From: Deroplatys truncata
Taxonomy: Eukaryota > Arthropoda > Insecta > Mantodea > Mantidae
Length of the DNA stretch: 64,000 bases
Reading direction: 5' to 3'
Assembly (NCBI GenBank): GCA_030765065.1
Contig: CM060989.1
Location: 40,167,501-40,231,500 of the forward strand
In this document: positions 1 through 10,637 of the stretch, piece after piece
Layout of the letters: every line of letters starts with the position of its first letter
Numbering within the stretch: the stretch's first letter is position 1
Translations under genes and position numbers: made by a program
The notes under the pieces: generated by a model
What the model saw: only the letters and a program-made list of their open reading frames with translations
The model's database searches: none
What the model was told of the DNA's origin: nothing

Positions 1-175
1 ACTTTTGCTTCTGCGCATATAGCTGATGAGACATTAAGTTTAATTCAGGAGTTTTTTGAAGATAGGGTAATTAGTAATAGTTCAGGGCCCCTCAAGATCC
101 CCTGATCTAAGTGTATGCGATTTTCATCTATGGGGGAGCTTTAAAAATAAAGTGTATGCAACAAATCCCTATGTA
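1..175 (+). pseudogene. transposase C-terminal remnant (family E), part 1 of 2
   Basis: The start is cut off by the window edge. The translation runs ...AHIADETLSLIQEFFEDRV, then, after a frameshift near position 95, PDLSVCDFHLWGSFKNKVY and ATNP. The order 'H.A.ETL..IQEFF.DR' followed by 'PDLS.CDF.LWG..K.KVY.TNP' is the usual C-terminal layout of insect IS630-Tc1-mariner transposases with a PDL..CDF third catalytic motif. The reading frame stops being sensible at 176, where another transposon (176-1456) has inserted. It resumes exactly at 1459, so the two parts are one gene split by the insertion. The frameshift makes this a dead copy. Family assignment is from motif layout only. Confidence 0.6.
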
Positions 176-1456
176 TGGGGGGTTGATCACAATCTATGGT
201 AACAATATCAAACAAACATAATAGCTCCGCACTGGAACGTGTGGAACCGAATGAAAGTTCAGCAGTATGAGTGTATCACTGTGTTTGCTCAGTTGTGTGC
301 TCTTGTTCTTGCTGCGTCACATGGCGCCAAAAATAGAACCATTCTGATACGGGTAGATATATTATTGACCTTTCTGATGTAAAATACTTGTATTCTAAGA
401 TTATTAAGCAGTGCAAGAGGCGTGGTTTTACCATATCCAAGAAAGTGATCTCATGAGCACTCAACAAAAAAGATAAGGCAATACCAGGACTTATTCCAAA
501 GGGCAAAAACAGGGAAATCCACGACCAGCCACCAGTCGCATCCCAGAGATAATTTGGAAGGTGAAGGCCCATGCCTCTGGACCAAATCTTGCAACCCAGA
601 GGGCCATTGCACTATAATTAGGGATCTCTGTTACTACTGTGAACACTATAATCAACCGGAATGGGAATCTAGAAATGTGCCATAAGAGCCGGGGATATAA
701 GCTGTTGCCCAAACACATTGCAGAACGTGCCACTAACAGCAGAAAGATGTATGAACGATACCTAGCTGGTGAAAAGTGGATCTTTGTTGTCTCTTTAGAT
801 GAGACATATGTTTATTTAAGTGACTGCAACAAACCTCTATATATTACCAAACGAAGGGGAGAAAAAATTTGAAAGTTGGTATACGAAAACTAACAAAAAT
901 TTCCTAAATGGTTTCACGGCAAAAGCAAGGTACAGTTACAATGGCAAATTAACCATTCGTCGTGTACATAAAAATGTGAAAATCAACTCGGCATATTGTG
1001 AGACTAACGTCCCGATACCAATTTTCTATACAGAAATCCCTGCCCTCTATGGTGCAGGGTACATAAAGTCTGGTGCATCAGGATACGGCATCAAGCCATA
1101 CGTCTGCTTCAACCTACAAATTTTTGGAGAACATGGAGAGAGAAATGGGAATACATTCCATACCTCACAGCGACAGCCGTGTTAGTCATCTGATGCAGCA
1201 CTGATGGAGTTTTGTGCATTTGAGTTACTGAAAAGAGCCCTCGCAAACTTTGGATGGTCTCCGGAAAGCTGCCAGGAAGAATGGAATTAACTGGACATCC
1301 CTGTATTTCGTAGCAGTCTGTTCCAGTGAAGCTGTGCAGCAGATTGATAGCTCAAGCTAAAGGCTGCCAGATAGAACATCATGCTGGTGGAGGCGTGGTT
1401 TTTCATAAGGTAAGGGGATCTTAAATTTGTTACCATTGATTGCGTACAATCCTCTG
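176..1456 (+). mobile_element. mariner-type DNA transposon, family D, copy D1
   Basis: The element is flanked by the dinucleotide TA on both sides (174-175 and 1457-1458). Its ends are imperfect inverted repeats: the left end reads TGGGGGGTTGATCACAATC and then ATGGTAACAA. The right end, complemented, reads CAGAGGATTGTACGCAATC and then ATGGTAACAA. Removing it rejoins an open frame (NPY-VLEELKENIREK) of the host transposase, which supports these boundaries. It is 1,281 bp long and carries a degraded transposase. A second copy, on the minus strand, is at 53778-56546. Confidence 0.8.
236..1410 (+). pseudogene. family D transposase, degraded
   Basis: This is a DDE-type transposase of the IS630-Tc1-mariner superfamily, the enzyme that would cut and paste the surrounding element. 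The recognisable part starts at a helix-turn-helix-like N-terminus, continues through KLLPKHIAERATNSRK (about 700-750) and the first catalytic Asp in SLDETYVYLSD (about 790-820), then the second Asp in VHQDTASSHTS (about 1067-1100), and MEFCAFELLKRALAN (about 1205-1250). The third acidic position is Glu here and in copy D2, so Glu may be the family's own residue rather than a mutation. At least three stops or frame changes separate these blocks, so no full protein can be made. The minus-strand copy D2 preserves the same blocks and shows which breaks are private to this copy. Confidence 0.7.
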
Positions 1457-1458
1457 TA

Positions 1459-1575
1459 TTGGAAGAACTAAAAGAAAACATCAGGGAGAAATTCACTCAA
1501 TTTTAGATATTGTTTCCTGAGAGAAAGTGCCAGAAATATGCGAATAAAGAAGGACAACATTGTAACTGCAAATAT
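1459..1575 (+). pseudogene. transposase C-terminal remnant (family E), part 2 of 2
   Basis: The frame continues from 175 as VLEELKENIREKFTQF, then an in-frame stop, then PERKCQKYANKEGQH. In this transposase group the terminal block is normally '..LEELK..IR.EI....' followed by '...C....GGQHFQHLL'. The final residues here have drifted. The element's own right terminus was not found. Confidence 0.6.
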
Positions 1576-3021
1576 GAGAACGTGAGGTGATTGCGCGGAT
1601 GCTATAACTGTTTCGGCGAGAGTCCTAGCTTCGGCGGCTACGCACTGAAAGAAAAGCACTGTATTAATAGACATTGCAAGCGGATTTAACCAGCATTGCA
1701 CGGTTGCATGTTTATATCAAATATGATGCTTCTATCATTTTCATTGTCCGTCGCAATATGTTTGCAGGATAGCATTGTTTGAAAACCCCATGGCATATCC
1801 GTATATCTTTAAGGACCGTTTCTACCATAAATGAGTCCTCCCGCAGGGTGACCTCAGTCAACGCTTGCTGGAATGAAGTAACGCAAAATCATACACTATA
1901 CGGGGAACGCTGTAAACAACAACTAAGCTCTGAATAATTTCACATACAAAGTTGATTATCTCAGAATATTTCACCAGCAGCTAAAACTGAACTCCTACAC
2001 AATCCTCCAAGAGATGTTCGGATTACAAAATTTACAATAGCAACCCCAAAATAGATACAATTTGGAAACCTCACAGCAGCAGTGCAGAAGGGCCGTTGCA
2101 CTCTGACCCGCAGTCGCTGAGGAGCAAGCTTGCCACCTCCTGTCACATCCCTACCTCATTCTCTGCTGTCACCCTATAACCCCATCCTTTCTCACAAACC
2201 CATCACGGGTAGGTAAGCTTCTAACACACTCTCGGGCTGACCCTCAGCCCGACAAATGCTACTTGCTTGCTCAAAATATTTCCTTGCCCACGAATATAGC
2301 TCAGATTTTCATTAACCTTATGGGAAAGAGTCTTCGCTTTTTATCGAGAACGTATCCTACAGTTAGTACATACATATTTTGAATAGATATGCCTAGAAAT
2401 TTCGTTAAAATGTCCCTTTAACTTGGCTAAGAGACACTATTTCAGATACGACTCGTCTAATGAGTCTCATAAGAAATCTTTATGTTGATGGGAACACATG
2501 TAAAACAATTACGATGGTGATAACTAAGCAGTAATTACTGGACATGCAAAATATGAAATTTCATGCTCTAAGCCATGCTATCATCATAACTATTATTTAC
2601 ATTATGCAGTGTGCAGGATTCAATGCGCGTGACAAAAACAAATCGTATTTCGTAATATTTTGGTAAAACCTTCCTATTTCTTCATATTTTATAAGATTTA
2701 CGATTATTCGCTTTTAAAATAATTTCCGTGCTATGAACCAGACTTTCCAGATATCCTATTCTAGCAGGTTTCTGTAAAACACATTTAGGAAACCCAAGCC
2801 ACTCTTTCCAGCATATGCATTTGGAAAAATCCGGATCACCGTTTCCAAAAAGTCAGCTAGACCTGAGAAAATACAGCATTTCCTCTATATTCTATCTATA
2901 AATTTCAAGTAATTTGTTGTATTTTTTAAATTAATGAAATGAACCTGCGCCAAAGATGCTTTAAAATAGATATATTAAACATTTTCATATTATTTTGCGA
3001 TGTTTCCTAAATATTTTCATA
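1576..3021. other. no recognisable gene; AT-rich with a pyrimidine-rich patch
   Basis: Only short open stretches without motifs are present. Positions 2120-2225 are pyrimidine-rich on the plus strand. A strong hairpin lies at 2232-2252. From about 2300 to 3000 the sequence is uniformly AT-rich. Confidence 0.5.
2232..2252. other. perfect 9-bp hairpin
   Basis: TCGGGCTGA is followed by the loop CCC and then its exact complement TCAGCCCGA. It is GC-rich in an AT-rich setting. No known transposon terminus was found next to it: the bases beyond do not give the CTRR end expected of a Helitron. Confidence 0.6.
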
Positions 3022-3484
3022 TCGTGACCGCGGCGCGAAGTTACCTACGGGCCGATGGGTAAGCGCATCCCGGTTCGTCTACCTGACCGACTGGGTGCGG
3101 CTAACGACCGGCCCTTCGGAACAGTAGCCGTGGAACAAACTCATTATGTGTCACTTTCCCGCAGTTTGAGTAATTACTGCTCCAAAAGATTCCTTTCGGC
3201 AGGTTCTAGTAACCTTCCCTTCAAGAACATTCCGGTTTGTATCTGGGGCCTACATAAGGGGCTGTTCAGTCCAGCGAGTTCAGCTCAGTTAGTCAAGAAA
3301 TTACGAAGTTATAAGTGGGCAGTGCCGAGTGCAGTTCAGTTGTTAGTTGTGACTCAACAGTTCGACTGTGATTCGATTCAACAGATCAGTTGTGTTCTGT
3401 TCTGAGTGGGTGTGTCAACAGTGTCTCAAGTGTAACGTTTGTGCTGTGCTAAGTGCATATGTGATAAATAAAGTGTGTCTAGCT
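3022..3484 (+). promoter_or_regulatory. LTR-like or promoter-like segment with heat-shock-element motif
   Basis: A relatively GC-rich island begins at 3022. It contains a perfect three-unit heat shock element, TTC-nn-GAA-nn-TTC, at 3220-3232. About 20 bases on comes a TATA-like CTACATAAGGG (about 3250), then TTCAGTCCAG and repeated CAGTT-type words typical of the initiator and leader region of insect LTR retrotransposons. An AATAAA polyadenylation signal lies at about 3466. This order (upstream elements, TATA, leader, AATAAA) is that of an LTR, but I could not fix its ends and saw no primer-binding site or partner LTR. Confidence 0.35.
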
Positions 3485-4535
3485 CTCATTTTTCTCATTT
3501 ATTGCAATATTTTTAAAATGTTCTTCATATTTTGCCTGCCTCTACTAATTTATGAACACGACTCTGATTATTCAAACGAGCTCGATAGTCAAATTAGAAT
3601 AGATGGATAATCAAACGTAATGCGGAAAGCCCGAGGTTAAACCAAGAAAGATCCAGTAGCTGCAATGTCATGGTTGTATAACTTGATAAAATGAAGGCCA
3701 TGCGGCTCTTAACCATTGAGCTGTACGTATTGAGATTCCTGCCAAATGCGAAGTATATTCAACGATGTTAATGCGGGAAATGTAAAACTCTGAAATACCT
3801 TACATCCACAATTGAGACATGTTAAAAATATTTGTAATGAAAATTTCATCCTCAAATTAATAGGAAATGAGGTTGTATTGTTATGTTCCTTTGAATGTTG
3901 GGAAAAATATTTTAGGATCCCTTTCCGCAAAGCTCTTGGAAACGATGAAGACGTAATTGAGCGAGTTGCGACGTCACTGTCTAGTACCACGTAAAGTCAT
4001 GCCAAATCCTCGCGTTGATGATGGATATATATTGTTAATTAGCGCTTTATTTTCGCATTTCTTTTTTCAAAATGATGGATGAAGATTTTAAAAACAATTA
4101 AATAATCTGCCATGTGTGTATGCATTTATGGCAGCAGAAATTATGACTGCTTTGTGACTGCTGAAATTCGTGCATCAAAAACATATTGTTAACAAGCATA
4201 ACCTGATTATCCAAGTATGCTAAGTTATAACAAATCTAATGTTTATATTGAAAAACAAGAGACATATTATTCTGTTTTCAGAATTAACGGTGAAACACGG
4301 TAATCGTATTTCTCATTGAAACGATTTATTAGATCAAACATCTGGCTTAAAGCTGTTTTCATTAGATTAGCCACGGGGATAAGGGAGAGAATTAAAGCAG
4401 AAACTTGTCGGCACTATGAAACACAAATGTAATGTTTAGAAAGTTCAAGGTACTTCTAATTATGATTAAAGGATAACATGATGTACAGAACAAATAAGAC
4501 AGTAAAGTTTTATTTAGTTACATGAAGATGGCGAT
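3485..4535. other. no recognisable gene
   Basis: This stretch is AT-rich. Two overlapping open stretches on opposite strands lie at 3709-3994 (93 and 60 codons), but neither has a recognisable domain, a promoter or splice context, and I do not call them genes. Confidence 0.45.
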
Positions 4536-4539
4536 AATA

Positions 4540-5165
4540 GAGCTCGGCACGATAGGCTAAAAAAACACTTATAAGAGGCACGCAAATAGGAACTAAAAGT
4601 TCAAAATAAGCAATATCAGTAATGATAAGCACTGAAGCAGACACAATCACTTATTCATTTACCACTTATAAACACACTTTAACATGATAGAACAATATAT
4701 ATCAGATATCCATACACCATATACTAAATTCCACTATAATCTTAATGTAGTGTAAACTGTAAATATTATTTCTTTAAATTTGCACTCTTCAGTTCTATGT
4801 ATTTGTTATAGCAAACCATATTATCAGCTTTAAGTAATTCTCCAAGTTTTATGCTCTCACGCTGATTTTGTAGTTATTATTGTGTCTGTTATGTATTATT
4901 ATTAAACAGGGTATTGTTGCGTTTGCAATTAAATAAGTCAAGTCTTTTTAGTCAGTACTGTGCTTTCGCCCACGTGGGAAGTAGAAAACAATAAAACCAT
5001 CATATTACTGAACAAAGTGTTGAGTTAAAACTAAAATTATTAATTTTCCAGTTGTAAGCCAGTAGTTTTTTTTTAGTTGACCATTTACCGCATAATTTGT
5101 GTTAAGTAGCTACTATTTTTTATACGAAACAATGCAACTGCTGACGTTAGGAAAGGAATGCCCGT
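4540..5165 (+). repeat. unclassified interspersed repeat P, copy 1
   Basis: The segment from about AGCTCGGCACGATAGGC to GAAAGGAATG aligns along its length with 31618-33212. Shared landmarks include the TCAGTAATGATAAG word, the CTAAATTCCACTAT word, and the CGCACGTGGGAA-type word. Copy 2 holds a ~1-kb insertion that is absent here. At the equivalent place this copy has a single TTAA (4774-4777), so it serves as the unoccupied site for that insertion. It has no coding capacity. Confidence 0.7.
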
Positions 5166-6116
5166 ATTGCGAACAACTCGGGCATGTTGGCAACAATGCC
5201 TCATTGGCTCATAGTCAAAATGTTATTGCAATACTAATACTATTGCATAAATACATAATATTCGTAATAAATAAAGGCCAATAACTAAAATAATGAAATT
5301 ACAAGCTTATAATTCAAATACGTACGTTAAGAAAACGGTTGAAGGGAACGCTAACAGAAGCTTGTCAGTGTTCGAACAGGAAGGCCATGTATAAGCTCGT
5401 CTCTAAATAGACGCTAAAACTACGCATTTAAAGTCAAACAGTTATACATATTTTAACATGACAAAGGTAATAGTGAATTGTGAATATCATATGTGGTTTA
5501 TCTAAAATACAAGTGAAATAATTAACAGAATACGTGTGTGCAAAATATTTTAACATTCCCATACCCAACCCTGACAAGACACAAGTGCTCTCCGACACAA
5601 ATACAGCAGCCGTGGCACAATTATAAAATAATAATTACAACATACTAAGACACACAAGAATAGATACACGATCTTCAGATTCCAGTCTACAAGAACGTCG
5701 TGATACATCATCACAAGAGTAGGCATCAAGGCGACCTACAGGTACGTAACACAGCATCCATCATCAACGTAGTGAACCAAGGAGGAACCGCTATACAATG
5801 AAGACATCCTCTGCAATGGAGTTGCACAATTAGCCTTAGCTGACGTGCGGGAGATCGCCAAACACCAACAAAGCCCCTCTGTTACCTAATCCAAGGATAG
5901 TTCTTTCATAGCCTCTATGAAAGAGTTTCATTACGATTGGTACACAAGGAAAGGCTAAAACAGTAAAACATAATCTGGCCTTCTAGAGAAAGACGTGAAG
6001 AATTATTTGCACGGCTACAACATGTATATGAGAGCTTTCATCACAGACAAGGAGACGAAAGTTGAAGTTACCTCCGCCATCGAACGGCAATAAGAAAGCC
6101 GACATTAAGACCTTCC
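5166..6116. other. no recognisable gene
   Basis: AT-rich sequence with scattered short open stretches and no motif, repeat partner or RNA gene that I can recognise. Confidence 0.45.
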
Positions 6117-6118
6117 AT

Positions 6119-6213
6119 ACCAAGCGGGATGCCTCAGGCGGTTTCGTCTGTGGCCCGCATTCGGAAGACCGTGTTTTCCAGTCCCTCCATTTCATCTCTA
6201 TTCTCATTTCACT
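6119..6213 (+). repeat. tRNA-derived SINE (SINE-1), truncated head
   Basis: The sequence CGGGATGCCTCAGGCGGT and the following TCTGTGGCCCGCATTCGG match the tRNA-like head of the SINE at 17050, including the pol III A box. The B box is lost. The segment ends in CTCATTTCA-like SINE sequence directly against the LTR that starts at 6214. Confidence 0.6.
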
Positions 6214-7129
6214 TGACGCAGTAATTTGTATCACAAATTACTTAAATGTAAAGAATGATTACAGTATGAATATGCATTTTTATGTGACACTGATTTGAGA
6301 TGTTTGTTGATTGTAATTATTGTTGAGAAGTAAGTTTATACTGCCTTACTGAAACTGACAATAATAGCGTGCAATAATGCAGCGAGGGGGTGAGCTGTTT
6401 ATCATTATTAGAGACGAGCAAGTTACGTAATGTTGGCGCGTTTTCCTTTAGAATTTGCTGGAACATTATACCTAAAGCATATGTATTCATAATTTTCATT
6501 GGATATAAAAATAGACGCTAATGTTGGCGCGTTTTATTAGCCAATAGCAACTCAGTTATAATCTTTAGGCATATCGGGGTGTAGGAGTATAAAAAGGGCT
6601 AGGTTAGAGATAGACCCCATCAGTTCACCGAAAATATATGTAAAGTACACGTCGGCTATCGATTCACAAGTTACGCGTAGCAGAGTTATGAAAAATCTAA
6701 AGTATTGTAAAGTTAATTATACAAAAAGTTGCAGTACGCGAATTAGGAATGATCAGTAATGAAGTTATTTTAACAGTTTCAGTTTGGTGAGTGTCAAGAT
6801 CAATGTGTAAATTTGATAGTGAATGTGTTCGACAATAAAAAGTGTAAAACAAATTCACTCATCAGTGTTATCTTTGGATAAAAGATTCCTTTCCGTTTAC
6901 ACAACCTGTATAAAGAGAAGTGCTCGACCAAAAAGATCATAGCTAGCCGGAGGACAGAGAACCAAAATTAAATAAAATAACAGTAGCATTCTTTAAAACA
7001 AATATTAATACTGCCGCAAATTGCTAACACCAGATGGAGCTAACACACCTAACAAAGAATCACGTCACAAAATGGCTTCACGACGTGGAGTAAACACACA
7101 TACACAAACATTATAAATTTACCATCGCA
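6214..7129 (+). repeat. LTR of a retrotransposon, copy 1
   Basis: The unit begins TGACGCAGTAATT and ends CA at 7128-7129, giving 916 bp. Two further copies (13043-13986 and, on the minus strand, 25722-26628) have almost the same length and the same boundaries. It carries a TATA box (TATAAAAAGG, 6588-6597) and an AATAAA signal (6834-6839), in the order expected for U3, R and U5. The CA end is followed by AAT and a primer-binding-site-like sequence. The first bases form a perfect inverted repeat, GTAATTTGT-ATC-ACAAATTAC. No gag or pol follows and no direct-repeat duplication is visible, so this is an LTR with its interior lost. Confidence 0.75.
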
Positions 7130-7132
7130 AAT

Positions 7133-7208
7133 TGGCTCCCAAACGTGGGGCTAACAAATACAAACATATACAAATATAACACCACAAATTGGCACCCAAA
7201 CGTGGGGC
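7133..7208 (+). promoter_or_regulatory. primer-binding site, tRNA-Lys type, with a second copy downstream
   Basis: TGGCTCCCAAACGTGGGGC at 7133-7151 differs by only two changes from the complement of the 3' end of tRNA-Lys(CUU), the primer used by 'Lys1,2' retroelements. It starts three bases after the LTR's CA. A near copy, TGGCACCCAAACGTGGGGC, follows at 7190-7208. Upstream, within the LTR's last 130 bases, two weaker versions (around 7020-7050 and 7070-7095) occur. Reverse transcription of the element would start here. Confidence 0.6.
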
Positions 7209-7230
7209 TTAACAAAATAAATATAACAGA

Positions 7231-7600
7231 AGTATACCACCGCACACTTCATCTTTCATCCGCTGGTTTCTTTCAGGGTTGGAAGTGTCGGTGATGGTGT
7301 TTCGGTGCAGTGTGGCAGGGGAAAAGCATACTCTTTGTGACTTTCTCCGTCCCTCGGATGCAGGGGGTATCCGAACCCCGTTGGACCCCCTCTGCGCGGG
7401 GTCACTGGTCTGCCTGTCCATCTGCCAGGGAATCTATCTGGAAACTTAGGGACCCTGTTATTCCTGTGCCTTCACTCCTGGTTCCAGCCGCCTCATCCTT
7501 CCCCCGGGGACGCCCCCTTGTGGGGGTAGGTACGAAATCCCATATGTGGATTGGTGTCAAGTCCCCTCCATAGCCAATCCAAGTCATTCGATCTTGAAAT
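7231..7600. other. GC-rich island
   Basis: Markedly GC-rich compared with its surroundings. A short stretch (CTGGAAACTTAGGGACC, about 7438) resembles CTGGGAACATTAGGGACC at about 20436, and both islands sit next to SINE or LTR sequence. Open frames run through on both strands (87 and 61 codons), as expected from composition alone, and none has a recognisable domain. Confidence 0.35.
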
Positions 7601-8591
7601 AATTATCATGACAACAAGCATTCGTTAACCTCAATTAAATTACCCCAAAACCATCAGCACATGTGGTATTAATGAACACAATTCACTGAGCCAGTCTTCC
7701 GAATTGTTCTTGCCAAGGTTGTACAGATATCAACCCATGTACGTATTTAAGATGCCTTCTACAGAAGCAAAGTGAAGGTTTTCGGGAAATTAGGTATCAT
7801 AGAACCCTGTTAGTAGAGAAATTCTTACTTAATTAAATGCAGCACTCAGGGTGTCTACTGACTTGAAGGTTTCAAATTCCAGTATATCTTCAGTATAAGT
7901 TTTCACAAAATTCCAGTATTATATCGAGTTATATTGCAATAAAAATGCGCAGGTATTCAAATGTGCGTTGTGGCTAGCTTAACATCTTTAATGAATTTAT
8001 TTGTTTTCATAGCGTAATATGAAGCTGTACTTCTAGCTGACATACCCAATGTTGAACGGGTGTTTCTTTTAAATCTCAATTGAGGATTTAATTAAACTTA
8101 CTCTGTGTACTCTTTATGAAATTATTATACCATCTAGAAGGGATTTTATGCTGAATTCTCCCCTTTACACCTTACAACTATAATTTCGTAAAAACCATAT
8201 ACTATCCATAATAATGGAACAAAAATACACTGATATTCGCAGAAATGAAATATCAGCAGATTGGGTATTTCTAACCTTCGCCTCCCCCTTGCAACAATAT
8301 TCAAAATTTTGGAAATATATAGCCTGTAAAAAATGTTAGTGGTGAAGATTACCCAAATGTTTGAGTCATTATTACACAAGATAAAAATGATGGAAATACA
8401 AATATCATTCAAAACTATAACATTCAAAAAATACTTATTTTAAAAAGAATCAACCACCTGAAAATTTAATCTGAAACAAAGCAATGTTATATGGTTATTT
8501 CTTACAACTTTTCCGGTAATATAATAGCTAACTCCAATATATGTAATATCAGTAGACATCCTGGGTGCAAAGTGAAAGTTTTAAAAATATA
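7601..8591. other. no recognisable gene
   Basis: AT-rich, without coding or repeat signatures that I recognise, up to the TA at which mariner A1 starts. Confidence 0.45.
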
Positions 8592-9876
8592 CGAGGGCTG
8601 TCTCAGAAGTACCCGACCTGACAAAGAAAACAGAAAAATTTTGGGAAAAAACATCTTCATTTCTCTACATAGTCTCCTTTCAGCGCGATACACTTTTCCC
8701 AGCGATATTCAATAGCTTCGATACCCTGTTTATAGTGAGAACCGCCGAATTCTGCAAAATAACCATCAACTGCAAACTCCACCTCTTCATTGCTAGCAAA
8801 TCTTTCACCACCTAGCTATTTCTTCAACTTTGGAACCAGAAAATAATTAGAGGGGGCTAAATCTGGGGAATAGGGCGCATGAGAAAGCAATTCGAACCTT
8901 AACTCATTGATTTTGGCTATGGCGATAATGGATGTGTGAACTGGTGCATTGTCTTGATGCAACAGAACTTTCTTTTTCGCTAAATGCGGCCGTTTTTGCT
9001 TGACTTCATAACTCAAACGCTGCAGCAAGTTTACATAATATTCGCCATTGATTGCCTTTCCTTTTTGAAGATAATCAATGAAAATTAACCCAGGCACATC
9101 CCAAAATAACTGACGTCATGACCTTGCCTGCAGATGAAACTGTCTTTGCCTTCTTTGGAGCCGATTCTCAAATTCCAATCCACTGTTTTGCCTGTTCCTT
9201 CGTCTCAGGTGTGAAGTGATGGATCTATGTTTCATCATGGTTATGAATCGACGCAAAAACTCGGCTTTATTGCAGCGAAACATCGCCAAACATTGGACCG
9301 AAACATCCTCACGACGTTGTTTTTGTTCCATTGTGAATAAACGCGGCACCTATCTTGTGCACAGCTTTCTCATATCTAAATTTTCTGTTAGTGCGCAATG
9401 TACAGCACTTTTTGAAATGCCTACGATATCTGCTAGCTCGCGAACTTTCAGTCGACGGTCATCCAATTCCATTTTGTGCATTTTCTTCACAATTTCTGGC
9501 GTGGTCACCTCATTTGGTCGACCACTGCTATGTTCGTTTTGGCAGCTCGTACGCCCTAGGCTAAACTCTGCCACCCAATATTTTACTGCTGTAAACGAAG
9601 GAGTAGACTCCCTCGGAGTAGAATCTAGCCCAGCTTTAATATTAGTTGGACTAAGACCTTCCAAACGAAAGTATTGTATCACATAACGATGGCCAGTTTT
9701 ATCCATGTTTACAAATTTTCTGAGAGAGCTCACTATTAATGGCTGCCAAACAATTACTAAACAACGTAGCATCGTCAAACTTCACATTAAGCTTTATAAA
9801 GGTAGTACTTTTTACCATAGTCATTTGTTTGAAACAACCACCGCTATAAATGCCAGGTCGGGTACTTCTGGTTATA
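8592..9876 (-). mobile_element. mariner transposon, family A, copy A1
   Basis: The left end reads CGAGGGCTGTCTCAGAAGTA next to TA (8590-8591). The right end, complemented, reads CCAGAAGTACCCGACC and has lost its outermost bases. The same inverted terminus (CGAGGGCTGTC...AGAAGTACCCGACC) bounds copies A2 (43230) and A3 (61678). The length, about 1.29 kb, is the normal size of a mariner. Confidence 0.9.
8657..9706 (-). pseudogene. mariner transposase, family A (copy A1)
   Basis: A 349-codon mariner transposase would start at MDKTGHRYVIQYF (ATG ending at 9706) and end with DYVEK-stop at 8657. Visible blocks, in order, are the N-terminal helix-turn-helix with the REL..IVGISKSAVH motif, RKLC.R.VPRLFTMEQKQ, the second catalytic Asp in HQDNAPVHTS, and the C-terminal PYSPDLAPSNYF. 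The breaks are Trp to TAG after RKLCTR, a one-base deletion at the first catalytic Asp (MDETW region, about 9225), a Trp to TAG just after it, and Asp to Asn at the third position of the DD34D triad. The protein is therefore dead several times over. An unrelated-looking 156-codon plus-strand frame here is only its antisense. Confidence 0.9.
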
Positions 9877-10637
9877 CGAAAATAGTCACACATCGCTATG
9901 ATATGATAGAGCAGAGAAAACCAAGTGACTGTTATACTTTTAGAGTCTTATTAATCTCAAGAAGTAATAACCACTTTCTTCGTTTCCAGCAACTGCTAAG
10001 TTTATTTAAGCATGAGACATATGAGAAGTTCTTATTGAATTATATTTTTCTTTCAAAGCACTTTTCCGAAAAGTTTACTCATATTTTCTGCACTAGATAT
10101 TGCCTTGGCTGTCCTCTTACCTGCTGCTCCAAAACTTCAAGTCTGTTGAAAGCGTGTGCTCATATCTTCTCCCATTTTTCTTTATTCTCTCTCTTCCCTT
10201 CCTCCATATGTTATTCCTTAATACTTTTACTCTAGACAGTTTCCCCATTCAGCTGAGCTTTAGAACTAAATGGTCTAGATGATAATCGGGAACTGTCCTT
10301 AATCGGCTGAATAAATTAATGAGCAATGACTATTCTCCAAAATTTTCTTCTGTTCCCTTCACGTTTTATCTCTTAAATATTTTATACCCAGTTGCACAGA
10401 CATTAAATTCTAATGTGGCTGACAGGCCTTAAAAACACAAAGCAGAAACGAAAGTAAGAAAGAACCACTAACCCTGGTAAATCCATATATACCCAGAATT
10501 CCTCCGATGTACATGCTGTTTTTTTTTATTATTATTTTCTTTCTTGTCGACGACACAATTCTTCAACAAAATTATGAGGTCAGCTTTACATCTCCGTTTC
10601 AGTAAGTTTAAAAACGAAATCTTTATTACCGCTACTA
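9877..10637. other. no recognisable gene; pyrimidine-rich tract
   Basis: AT-rich. Positions 10160-10215 form a pyrimidine-rich tract on the plus strand, and a T-run with a following A/T stretch lies at 10519-10535. No coding signal. Confidence 0.45.

Noticed and set aside
2232-2260. Helitron 3' end
   Set aside because: The hairpin is suitable, but the following bases do not give CTRR at the required distance and there is no 5' partner.
3709-3994. Overlapping open frames on both strands (93 and 60 codons)
   Set aside because: No recognisable domain or gene context; open frames of this length occur often by chance here.
6119-7129. Solo LTR with target duplication
   Set aside because: The primer-binding site directly follows the LTR and no direct repeat was found across it, so recombination to a solo LTR is not supported.
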